This document shows, piece after piece, positions 1-5,793 of a stretch of 6,104 nucleotides of DNA. Under the pieces are notes generated by a model. It was not told the origin of the DNA. It made no database searches and saw only the letters and a program-made list of their open reading frames with translations. The stretch spans positions 1-6,104 of the forward strand of contig DATNIM010000063.1 of assembly GCA_035604455.1 (NCBI GenBank), given 5' to 3'. How positions within the stretch are numbered: position 1 is the first letter of the stretch; each line of letters opens with the position of its first letter. Source of the stretch: AG25 sp035604455 (GTDB taxonomy: Bacteria > Gemmatimonadota > Gemmatimonadetes > Gemmatimonadales > GWC2-71-9). Both the position numbers and the translations under genes were made by a program.

Positions 1-1
1 C

Positions 2-439
2 GCCCTGGATCGGGCGACAGCCGTGGCATTTCAGTCCGATGACTTCGTGGAGATCACCGTGCGGGCCACGGCCCTGACGGCTCACGAGGATGTGAGCATC
101 GTGATCGCGATCGTCGACGCTAGCCAATACCCGGTCTTTGACACCTGCACCCGCCGCCTCGGAGCGCAGCCGCTTTCCCTTACACCGGGCGACATCGTCC
201 GCAGCACCTTCCGGATCCAGCTGCGCCTCGCGCAGGGGACCTATTACGTACACGCCTATCTGCACCGCTACGTAACCGACCGCCCCTATGACGTGTGGCT
301 CTCCGCCGCGACCTTCTTCGTCGGCGGGACTCCGGCGGTCCGCGGGATCGCCAACCTCATCCCGTCCCTCGTGACCTGCGAAAAGGAGACGGGGGCGGCA
401 CACGCCGCCGTCGCGCAATCCGCGATCTCAGCCGTCTGA
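2..439 (+). CDS. Wzt-like polysaccharide ABC transporter ATP-binding protein, C-terminal domain (5' partial)
   Basis: The reading frame is open from base 2 to the TGA at 437-439, so the N-terminal part, including any ATPase domain, lies outside the window. The visible 145 residues fit the C-terminal domain of Wzt-type ATPases. There are alternating beta strands (EITVRATAL, VSIVIAIVD), a 'G-D-I-V-R-S-T-F-R-I-Q-L-R-L' strand, the turn 'L-A-Q-G-T-Y-Y-V-H-A-Y-L', and a closing 'A-A-T-F-F-V-G-G...V-R-G' strand and linker. In known Wzt proteins this jelly-roll domain recognises the finished O-antigen in the cytoplasm and hands it to the Wzm permease for export. The frame carries a GTG at 23, but it lies inside the domain and is unlikely to be the true start. 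The stop overlaps the next gene's start by one base (TGATG), so the two are probably translationally coupled. The assignment rests on fold pattern and context, because no Walker motifs are visible. Another beta-sandwich domain cannot be excluded. Confidence 0.72.
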   Translation, partial: ALDRATAVAFQSDDFVEITVRATALTAHEDVSIVIAIVDASQYPVFDTCTRRLGAQPLSLTPGDIVRSTFRIQLRLAQGTYYVHAYLHRYVTDRPYDVWLSAATFFVGGTPAVRGIANLIPSLVTCEKETGAAHAAVAQSAISAV

Positions 440-1401
440 TGACGCCCGGGGTGTCGGTCGTCATCTGCACCTACAACCGCGTTGACCGACTCGGCGAGAC
501 CCTGCGCACCCTGGCCGCCGCGGACCCGCCGGCGCGCACGGAGTGGGAGCTGATCGTCGTCGACAACAACTCCACCGACTCGACCGGCGCGCTCGTGGAG
601 ATTGTCGCCCGACGGTTTCCCTGCCCGCTCCGGTATGTGTTCGAGCCCCAGCAGGGTAAGTCGTTCGCCCTGAACTCGGGTATCGCGCATGCGAGAGGGG
701 ACATTTTGGCGTTCACGGACGACGATGTACTCATCGGCAAGAACTGGCTGAGTGCGCTCTGGCGGGCATTTCACGAGACCGAGTGTGCGGGCGTCGGCGG
801 CCGCATTCAAGCCGAGTGGACCGTGCCGCGGCCGTCTTGGTACACGGCGAGCGGCCCTTTCCGATTGATGAACATCGTGTCGGGGGAATACGACTACGGC
901 CCGACGCGCAGTGTCGTGGGACCCGACCGCCCGCCATTCGGCGCGAACATGGCGTGGCGACGGAGCGTGTTTCAAACGTACGGTGTGTTTCGCACAGACC
1001 TGGGCTACGCGGGCCGGGCTCGCTTGGGCGGTGAAGACACCGAGTATTCACGACGGGTGCTCGTGGCCGGTGAGCTCGTCGTCTATGAGCCCGAGGCCCT
1101 CGTCCGGCACGTTGTGGAGCCGGAGAAGCTTACTAAGGCCTTCTTCCGCCACCGGTACTACAACTACGGGCGCGTGCTCGCGCGGGTCGATCAGGGGCCT
1201 AGCCTACTGCGCCGCTACTTCGGGATTCCCCGTTACCTATTCCGGGATCTGGCGACCCACGCCACCCGCTGGGCCCTCGCCTCAAGCGGGCAGGCACGCT
1301 TCTATCACGATCTCCAGTGCTGGCAGTTGTTCGGGGCTGCGGTGGAAAGCGTGAGGCTCCATCGGGCCCAAGGCGGGGGACGGCGCGGCGCCCGAGCCTA
1401 G
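439..1401 (+). CDS. Family 2 glycosyltransferase (GT-A fold)
   Basis: This 320-residue protein is a probable inverting glycosyltransferase that adds a sugar from a nucleotide donor to a growing surface glycan at the cytoplasmic face of the membrane. Visible GT2 hallmarks are the opening strand VSVVICTYNR (residues 5-14), the nucleotide-binding VVDNNSTD (40-47), QQGKSFALNSGIAHARGD (71-88), and the metal-binding D-x-D motif in TDDDV (Asp94-Asp96). GGEDTEYSRR (197-206) matches the conserved ED region that supplies the catalytic base. A basic, aromatic tail follows (FFRHRYYNYGRVLAR). No membrane segment is obvious, so it is probably soluble or peripheral. The ATG at 439 was chosen because it overlaps the upstream stop as TGATG and begins just before the first GT2 strand. 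An in-frame upstream start at 295 would add 48 arginine-rich residues that overlap the ABC gene. No Shine-Dalgarno sequence is evident, which fits translational coupling. The sugar specificity cannot be read from the sequence. Confidence 0.9.
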   Translation: MTPGVSVVICTYNRVDRLGETLRTLAAADPPARTEWELIVVDNNSTDSTGALVEIVARRFPCPLRYVFEPQQGKSFALNSGIAHARGDILAFTDDDVLIGKNWLSALWRAFHETECAGVGGRIQAEWTVPRPSWYTASGPFRLMNIVSGEYDYGPTRSVVGPDRPPFGANMAWRRSVFQTYGVFRTDLGYAGRARLGGEDTEYSRRVLVAGELVVYEPEALVRHVVEPEKLTKAFFRHRYYNYGRVLARVDQGPSLLRRYFGIPRYLFRDLATHATRWALASSGQARFYHDLQCWQLFGAAVESVRLHRAQGGGRRGARA

Positions 1402-1416
1402 CGAGCTCTCACCCTT

Positions 1417-2895
1417 TCAGACCCCTCGCAGGTACAGCACGGCAGGTCCCCGAAACGGAGCGCGGAGGCCGACTACGCTACCTCCGCCCAGTGGCGGGGC
1501 CGCGAACACTGTCGCACGTGCGGGGTCGAGCCATTCGACAGCGAGTGAGTCCTCGGTGGCTCGCAGGTCGACCGTGACGAGACCTCCCTCGGGGAGGTAG
1601 ACGAGGTATTCCGCTTGATGGACTGCGGGGTGTGCGAGACAGAAGCCCGTCGAGGCGAGCTCGCCGCGCGGGGCCATGTGCGCAAGATCCATCCGGGAGG
1701 CGTACGTTAGGGTCTCACCCATGTCACGGCGAAACCGCACGTAGCGGGGATCGTCTGGGCGATACCCGGGATAGGCGCCGACTCCGATCGCGTAGCCATC
1801 GAAGGGATCCATCAGAATGGGATTCTCCCCTCGCGTGAAGGCTTTCCACACCCAACCGTTGTTCTGCAACGTGGCCACCGTGCCGAGGTGGTCCGTGTCG
1901 TTGATTATGACCTTGGAGCCGTCGGCGGGCGGCGGGGCGTCGCGGTACCCATCCAGGGTGTTGGGGGAGACCCAGTCGGCGGGGCTGCCGAACAAGATCG
2001 CGTTGTCTCGTTCAAACATCGGCGCGGTCATTCCTATCGGGTGTTGCTTCGGCTTGGTCACTTCGTAGGCCTTCACGAAGTTGATCATGTGGTATTGCCA
2101 GTCGATCGAACTCGCGTCGCCTTCGTTACTCACTTCGTACAAGACGTTATCCAAATCGTTGACCGCGTCGATCACTTTGCGAAGGTAGGCCTCTTGGATC
2201 GCGACGACGGTCGGCAGCAACAGTGTCTGGGAGGCGAGGCCTGAAGGGTATGGGTCCCCGTGGCCATCGATCCCGCTGATGTTGTTCGCGGCATTGAACG
2301 GGTGGCCGCGCCACGGGTCGTTGAGATCGGCTTCGCCTTTCGGGCCGAGGCTCCAGCCGTTGAACAGCATCACGGAGACGTAGATGCCGCGCCGCCCCGC
2401 CGCTTCGACGCGCGCCCGCAAGCGCTCGAAGTACGCCTCGTTGAAGCGGTGCAGATCGAACTTGGGGTTTCCGTCGAGCGCCAGACCGGGCCCGGTCCTG
2501 ACCCAGGGCAGGGGGTTGAACCAGTACTCACCGCGGAATTCCGCGGTCCACTTGGCTTGTTCCCAGACATAAAGGCGGAAGAAGTTGTGGTTCCAGGCCA
2601 CGAGGCTATCGAGGTAGCCGTCGTAGTCGAACGGGCGCGGGGGATCGCTCGGGCCGTTGTCCTGGAAGTCGGCCCAGGTATGTGAGCCAGTCAGATAAAC
2701 CGCGTGGCCGGAGCCGTCGGTGAAGTACCGGGGATTGCTCCGGAGCCGCCTCAGCGGCCCGCCTGCGGTGCTACGGACGGCCACCAAGGGACCACCATGG
2801 GGCTCGCAGCTGACGCAAACGGTCGCAAGCACAACCGCGACGCCGGTCAGGGTCCGGGACGCCCGACCCCAGAGGCGGTCCAGGCCTCGTGGCAA
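1417..2895 (-). CDS. Exported DUF4038 / GH140-like putative glycoside hydrolase (paralog A)
   Basis: The 492-residue product resembles DUF4038 (apiosidase-like, GH140-related) TIM-barrel proteins with a C-terminal 'putative collagen-binding' type beta domain. The N-terminus has basic residues, a hydrophobic stretch (LTGVAVVLATVCVS) and Cys30, which suggests export. The CVSC lipobox is imperfect, so lipoprotein status is uncertain. The catalytic domain spans about residues 52-400: NPRYFTDGSGHAVYLTGSHTW (54-74), NHNFFRLYVWEQAKW (102-116), GIYVSVMLFNGW (170-181) and VLYEVSNEG (251-259). Asn257-Glu258 corresponds to the clan GH-A type acid/base position, and NDTDHL (332-337) follows. The C-terminal domain (about 415-492) has the family-like EYLVYLPEGGLVTVDL and AVLYL strands. 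The start is uncertain: TTG at 2895 is the best in-frame choice before the signal sequence, there is no nearby ATG, and no good ribosome site precedes it. The gene converges on the glycosyltransferase gene with 15 bp between stops and diverges from its paralog at 3126. Substrate unknown; a glycan of the neighbouring cluster is an inference. Confidence 0.85.
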   Translation of the reverse strand: MPRGLDRLWGRASRTLTGVAVVLATVCVSCEPHGGPLVAVRSTAGGPLRRLRSNPRYFTDGSGHAVYLTGSHTWADFQDNGPSDPPRPFDYDGYLDSLVAWNHNFFRLYVWEQAKWTAEFRGEYWFNPLPWVRTGPGLALDGNPKFDLHRFNEAYFERLRARVEAAGRRGIYVSVMLFNGWSLGPKGEADLNDPWRGHPFNAANNISGIDGHGDPYPSGLASQTLLLPTVVAIQEAYLRKVIDAVNDLDNVLYEVSNEGDASSIDWQYHMINFVKAYEVTKPKQHPIGMTAPMFERDNAILFGSPADWVSPNTLDGYRDAPPPADGSKVIINDTDHLGTVATLQNNGWVWKAFTRGENPILMDPFDGYAIGVGAYPGYRPDDPRYVRFRRDMGETLTYASRMDLAHMAPRGELASTGFCLAHPAVHQAEYLVYLPEGGLVTVDLRATEDSLAVEWLDPARATVFAAPPLGGGSVVGLRAPFRGPAVLYLRGV

Positions 2896-2984
2896 GGAGG
2901 AGGGTTCCCCGACCGGCCGGCGGGGCGCAAGGATGCTCAGCGGTAACGCGGGACGATGGCGCCGGACGACGGACTCACTCCTTT

Positions 2985-3000
2985 CCTGACGCGCGTCAGG
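2985..3000. promoter_or_regulatory. Perfect 16-bp palindrome, candidate operator
   Basis: CCTGACGCGCGTCAGG reads identically on both strands. It sits between the divergent paralogs, about 90 bp upstream of the gene A start and 126 bp upstream of the gene B start, where a dimeric regulator could control both. The symmetry is seen directly. The operator role is inferred, and the cognate regulator is not in the window. Confidence 0.45.
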
Positions 3001-3046
3001 TGCGCGACCCCACTTCCTTGCGGGCGCGCGGCGATCTACGGGCTCT

Positions 3047-3092
3047 CTCTCCGTTGACCAGGCCGCCAGCCGGTCACACCTTTAACGGAGAG
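3047..3092. repeat. Inverted repeat with 11-bp arms, 24-bp spacer
   Basis: The left arm CTCTCCGTTGA (3047-3057) is complementary to the right arm TTAACGGAGAG (3082-3092) at 10 of 11 positions. The exception (G3056 opposite T3083) would be a G-U pair in RNA. A smaller TGACC (3055-3059) / GGTCA (3072-3076) pair is nested inside and could compete with it. It lies 34 bp upstream of the gene B start, so it could be a stem-loop in that gene's leader or a pair of protein-binding half-sites. Which of these applies cannot be decided from sequence. Confidence 0.4.
3054..3086 (+). promoter_or_regulatory. Weak candidate promoter for the + strand hydrolase gene
   Basis: TTGACC (3054-3059) matches the sigma-70 -35 consensus at five of six positions, and TTTAAC (3081-3086) matches the -10 consensus at four of six. 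The 21-bp spacer is longer than the usual 16-18 bp. Both hexamers overlap the inner ends of the inverted repeat at 3047-3092, so a factor bound there would cover them. This is a weak call made mainly because AT-rich hexamers are rare in this GC-rich region. Confidence 0.2.
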
Positions 3093-3125
3093 TACCCAGA
3101 CCTGGCCCCGATCTTCCGGTGCGCG

Positions 3126-5087
3126 ATGTTGCGTGGACCAACCTCACCGATCGCTCTTGCAGCCTTGACCGCCAGTGTGGTTGGGTGCTGGGACACCCCC
3201 CCCACGGCCTCTCGCGACGCGCCGCCGCTACCCCAGACCGCCCTGCGCTCGCAGGCCGTCTCGTGCACGGCCCGGGTGAGAACGCGCAGCGTGTCGTGCG
3301 GGCCGCAACCCGAGGGGAGAGCCGCCCGGGCGGGGACGAGGACGTTACGCCAGGTCACTCTCGGGGGCCAGGGAGTGAACGTGGTGCTGGCGTCCGATAG
3401 CGTTCGATACGACAGCGCGGCCGGGCTCTTCTCGGTGAACGTGACCGTGTCGAACCTCTACCCCATGCCGCTCGGTACTGCCGACGGCGTAACGGTCGAT
3501 CCCGGTGGCGTCCGGGTGTTCTTCCAATCAGGCCCCGTAAGCACGAGCGGTCCCGGCGCAGTGACCGTCACCAACGCGGACGGGACCGGCACGTTCACCG
3601 GGACCGAGCAAGTCTATTTCGAGTACGCACAGATCGTCCTGACTGACGCTACTTCGGCGGCAAGAACGTGGACGTTCGGCGTGCCCGACAGCGTCGCGTC
3701 GTTCAGCTTCGCGGTTTACGTCGAGGCGGCCACGCCGCCCGGCACCTCGGGCGTGCTACGCGTCAGCGCGACGAACCCGCGCTACTTCACCGACAACACA
3801 GGCCGAGCCGTCTATCTCACCGGGTCGCACACCTGGCTCAACGATCAAGACGGGGGGTACACGGATCCCCCGCCCGCGTTCGACTACGAAGCGTACCTCG
3901 ATTTTCTGCAGGCGCATCACCACAACTTCTTCCGCCTCTATCATTGGGAACAGGCGAAGTGGGATGTGGAAACTGCCCTCCCGTACTTCTTTTCGCCGCA
4001 GCCGTACCTGAGGGTAGCCGATACGGTGCTCGCGGATACAGCGCTCGACGGCAAGCCGAAGTTCGATCTCACGGCATTGGACCAGTCCTATTTCGATCGC
4101 CTGCGCCTACGCGTGATGGAGGCGGGGCAGCGGGGGATCTACGTCTCGATCATGCTATTCAACGGCTGGTCGATTGAGGACAAGTTCAATGGGCCGACGA
4201 ATCCCTGGATCGGCCACCCCTTCAATCCGGCCAACAACGTGAACGGGATCAACACGGATCCCTCCAACAGCGGCACCGGCCTCATGACGCAGACGCTCGA
4301 CATTCCGGCGGTCACCACCTTACAGGTCGCCTACGTCGAGAAGGTCATCGACGCGGTCAACGACCTGGACAACGTCCTTTATGAGATCAGCAACGAGTCC
4401 CAAGCGGGCGGGGGGACCGAGCAATGGGAAGACTCGATCATCAACCTCATCCACGCCTACGAACGGGGAAAGCCGAAGCAACACCCGGTCGGAATGACGG
4501 CCCTCTCCTATGGAGACAACACCAGCTTGTTCGCGAGTCCGGCTGAGTGGATTTCACCCCTCGGGTACGATTCCCTGCCACCTGCTGCCGACGGGAGCAA
4601 AGTGATCGTCTGGGACACTGATCACCTCTGCTGTGACACGCTGGTGGACGAATCGTTTGTGTGGCGAGCCATGACGCAGGGGAACAACCCGATCTTCATG
4701 GATCCTTACGATGGCACGTTCCCGGACGTCCCGCCCCGGAATCCCAACGACCCGCGCTGGGAGCAAGTCCGGTTGAACATGGGATACTCGCTCACCTACG
4801 CGAACCGGATGGATCTCCTCAACATGGTGCCGAACGGGAACTTGGCGTCGACCGGGTATTGCCTCGCCGCCCCCGGAGAGGGGGAGTATCTCGTTTACCT
4901 GCCTACCGCGGGCACCGTCACTGTCGATCTTTCGGGGACCTCGGGTTCGATCGCGCTGACCACCGAGTGGTTCTCACCCAGCCTTGGGCAGGTCGTCGGG
5001 GCGGGGACGGTCCAAGGCGGCGCCCCACAGTCGCTGACGGCGCCGGGCACCGTGGGTCCGGACGCCGTGCTCTACGTCCACCCCTGA
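3126..5087 (+). CDS. DUF4038 / GH140-like putative glycoside hydrolase lipoprotein with extra N-terminal beta domain (paralog B)
   Basis: From the ATG at 3126 the product is 653 residues. A lipoprotein signal (hydrophobic IALAALTASVVG, lipobox V18-V19-G20-C21) supports this start over a longer frame from 2889, which would bury the signal. A Pro/Ala linker and a C47/C58 pair (C-x10-C) follow. Residues about 74-205 form a Val/Thr/Gly-rich, probably beta-sandwich, domain absent from paralog A. The TIM-barrel-like catalytic region (about 214-560) shows NPRYFTD (217-223), AVYLTGSHTW (228-237), HNFFRLYHWEQAKW (266-279), GIYVSIMLFNGW (337-348), VLYEISNES with Asn423-Glu424, and WDTDHL (496-501). A C-terminal beta domain (EYLVYLPTAGTVTVDL...AVLYV) ends the protein. 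It is expected to sit lipid-anchored in the envelope and act on a glycan; its substrate is unknown. The stop lies 8 bp from the convergent PIG-L gene's stop. There is no clear ribosome site. An 8-C run (3196-3203) follows the lipobox codons. Confidence 0.87.
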   Translation: MLRGPTSPIALAALTASVVGCWDTPPTASRDAPPLPQTALRSQAVSCTARVRTRSVSCGPQPEGRAARAGTRTLRQVTLGGQGVNVVLASDSVRYDSAAGLFSVNVTVSNLYPMPLGTADGVTVDPGGVRVFFQSGPVSTSGPGAVTVTNADGTGTFTGTEQVYFEYAQIVLTDATSAARTWTFGVPDSVASFSFAVYVEAATPPGTSGVLRVSATNPRYFTDNTGRAVYLTGSHTWLNDQDGGYTDPPPAFDYEAYLDFLQAHHHNFFRLYHWEQAKWDVETALPYFFSPQPYLRVADTVLADTALDGKPKFDLTALDQSYFDRLRLRVMEAGQRGIYVSIMLFNGWSIEDKFNGPTNPWIGHPFNPANNVNGINTDPSNSGTGLMTQTLDIPAVTTLQVAYVEKVIDAVNDLDNVLYEISNESQAGGGTEQWEDSIINLIHAYERGKPKQHPVGMTALSYGDNTSLFASPAEWISPLGYDSLPPAADGSKVIVWDTDHLCCDTLVDESFVWRAMTQGNNPIFMDPYDGTFPDVPPRNPNDPRWEQVRLNMGYSLTYANRMDLLNMVPNGNLASTGYCLAAPGEGEYLVYLPTAGTVTVDLSGTSGSIALTTEWFSPSLGQVVGAGTVQGGAPQSLTAPGTVGPDAVLYVHP

Positions 5088-5100
5088 CCCGTCTGTCAGG
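5083..5100. repeat. Inverted repeat spanning two convergent stop codons, possible weak terminator
   Basis: CCTGAC (5083-5088) and GTCAGG (5095-5100) form a 6-bp stem with a 6-base loop. It contains the TGA of the hydrolase gene and, on the other strand, the TGA of the PIG-L gene. There is no U-tract on either side, so it is a weak terminator candidate at best. The half-sites are the same as those of the 16-bp palindrome at 2985-3000. Confidence 0.3.
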
Positions 5101-5767
5101 CGGATTCGACAGCACCCGGGTCGAGGACGAGCTTCCGACCAAAGAACGCCTCGGCATACCCCGATGGGGCGCGGCATTCGATGCCGCGCAGTCGCAGCAA
5201 GGCGAAGAGCGTTTCCTCGTTGAACCACGGTTTAGATCGCTGCGAAGGGAAGGCCGTCACGACGTGCTGCACCTTCCGTCGCGCGATCTCGCGGCTGAGA
5301 GGCATGTAGCAGACCGGTTGTCCTAGATCGCCGTCCCACTTCGGGATCTCGTACTCGAGGATCAAGTGGTCGCGAAATGTCTGCCAGGTCACGTCCGACA
5401 CGAGTCGGTGGTCCTGGTGGCGATCGTCGCGCGCATGAGTGAATACGACGTCAGGGGCGAACGCGTCCCTCGTTGTCTCAAGGGCGTCCTTCACGGCGCT
5501 CAACGCCGCCGGGAAGTGCCCGTCGCGGAAGCGGTGCACGTCGACCTCGGCCCGGGCCGCGGCAAGCACCGCGGATGCACTCGCGCGGGCCTCGTGTTCG
5601 CGCTCATCCGTCGCGCTCAAAACGACCCAACGGCACTCCGAAACTGGGTGGCTGGCCAGCACTTGGAGCACTGTGCCAGCGCAGCCGATTTCGATGTCGT
5701 CAGCATGCGCTCCGAGACACAGGATCCGCAGCGCGCCCGCTGGTAGCGTGAGGGGGAGGATTGGCAA
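5096..5767 (-). CDS. PIG-L / LmbE-family zinc N-deacetylase
   Basis: The predicted 223-residue enzyme belongs to the PIG-L (LmbE-like) family, whose members use a zinc ion to remove acetyl groups from N-acetylglucosamine-type amino sugars. The first strand and metal motif read RILCLGAHADDIEIG (residues 14-28). His21 and Asp24 match the zinc ligands and Asp23 the general base of the canonical A-H-P-D-D-E motif, with Ala replacing Pro and Ile replacing Glu. The second motif, THARDDRHQDHR (110-121), supplies the third ligand, His117 or His120. The length is typical of short family members and there is no signal peptide, so it is probably cytosolic. The start is uncertain: TTG at 5767 is the nearest in-frame start before the first strand, and the frame stays open upstream into the neighbouring gene, where it lacks family features. 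It lies 26 bp after the PQQ-protein gene and is probably in its operon. A role in deacetylating a precursor of the neighbouring surface glycan is inference. Confidence 0.86.
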   Translation of the reverse strand: MPILPLTLPAGALRILCLGAHADDIEIGCAGTVLQVLASHPVSECRWVVLSATDEREHEARASASAVLAAARAEVDVHRFRDGHFPAALSAVKDALETTRDAFAPDVVFTHARDDRHQDHRLVSDVTWQTFRDHLILEYEIPKWDGDLGQPVCYMPLSREIARRKVQHVVTAFPSQRSKPWFNEETLFALLRLRGIECRAPSGYAEAFFGRKLVLDPGAVESA

Positions 5768-5793
5768 GGCTCGTTTGGGGAAGGGGTGCCGGG

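Larger units (their letters stand above)
2896..3125. promoter_or_regulatory. Divergent intergenic region between the two hydrolase paralogs
   Basis: This 230-bp gap is the only sizeable noncoding stretch in the window and must hold the promoters of both divergent hydrolase genes. It contains a perfect 16-bp palindrome (2985-3000), an 11-bp inverted repeat (3047-3092), a TTGACC hexamer (3054-3059) and, read on the - strand, a purine-rich AGGAAAGGAG (2977-2986) that looks like a ribosome site but has no ATG after it. The frame of the + strand gene stays open leftward as far as 2889, but that stretch has no recognisable domain and is treated as noncoding. Boundaries depend on the chosen starts at 2895 (TTG) and 3126 (ATG). 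Confidence 0.6.

Noticed and set aside
286..975. 229-codon open frame on the - strand
   Set aside because: It lies opposite the ABC domain and glycosyltransferase genes, has an Arg-rich composition with no domain, and fits an antisense shadow in GC-rich DNA.
1402..1416. Possible terminator between the convergent glycosyltransferase and gene A
   Set aside because: Only 15 bp separate the stops. Apart from a 6-bp GAGCTC palindrome there is no stem with a T-run on either strand.
2260..2685. 141-codon open frame on the + strand opposite gene A
   Set aside because: The - strand frame carries clear conserved hydrolase motifs here; the + strand product has no recognisable feature.
2889..3125. Upstream extension of the gene B frame (79 more codons from 2889)
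   Set aside because: It would bury a good lipoprotein signal (V-V-G-C ending at residue 21 from the 3126 ATG) in mid-protein, overlap the start of gene A, and encode an Arg/Gly/Pro-rich stretch typical of noncoding GC-rich DNA.
4661..5326. 221-codon open frame on the + strand
   Set aside because: It overlaps the conserved 3' end of gene B and the antisense of the PIG-L gene, and its His/Arg/Gly-rich product shows no motif.
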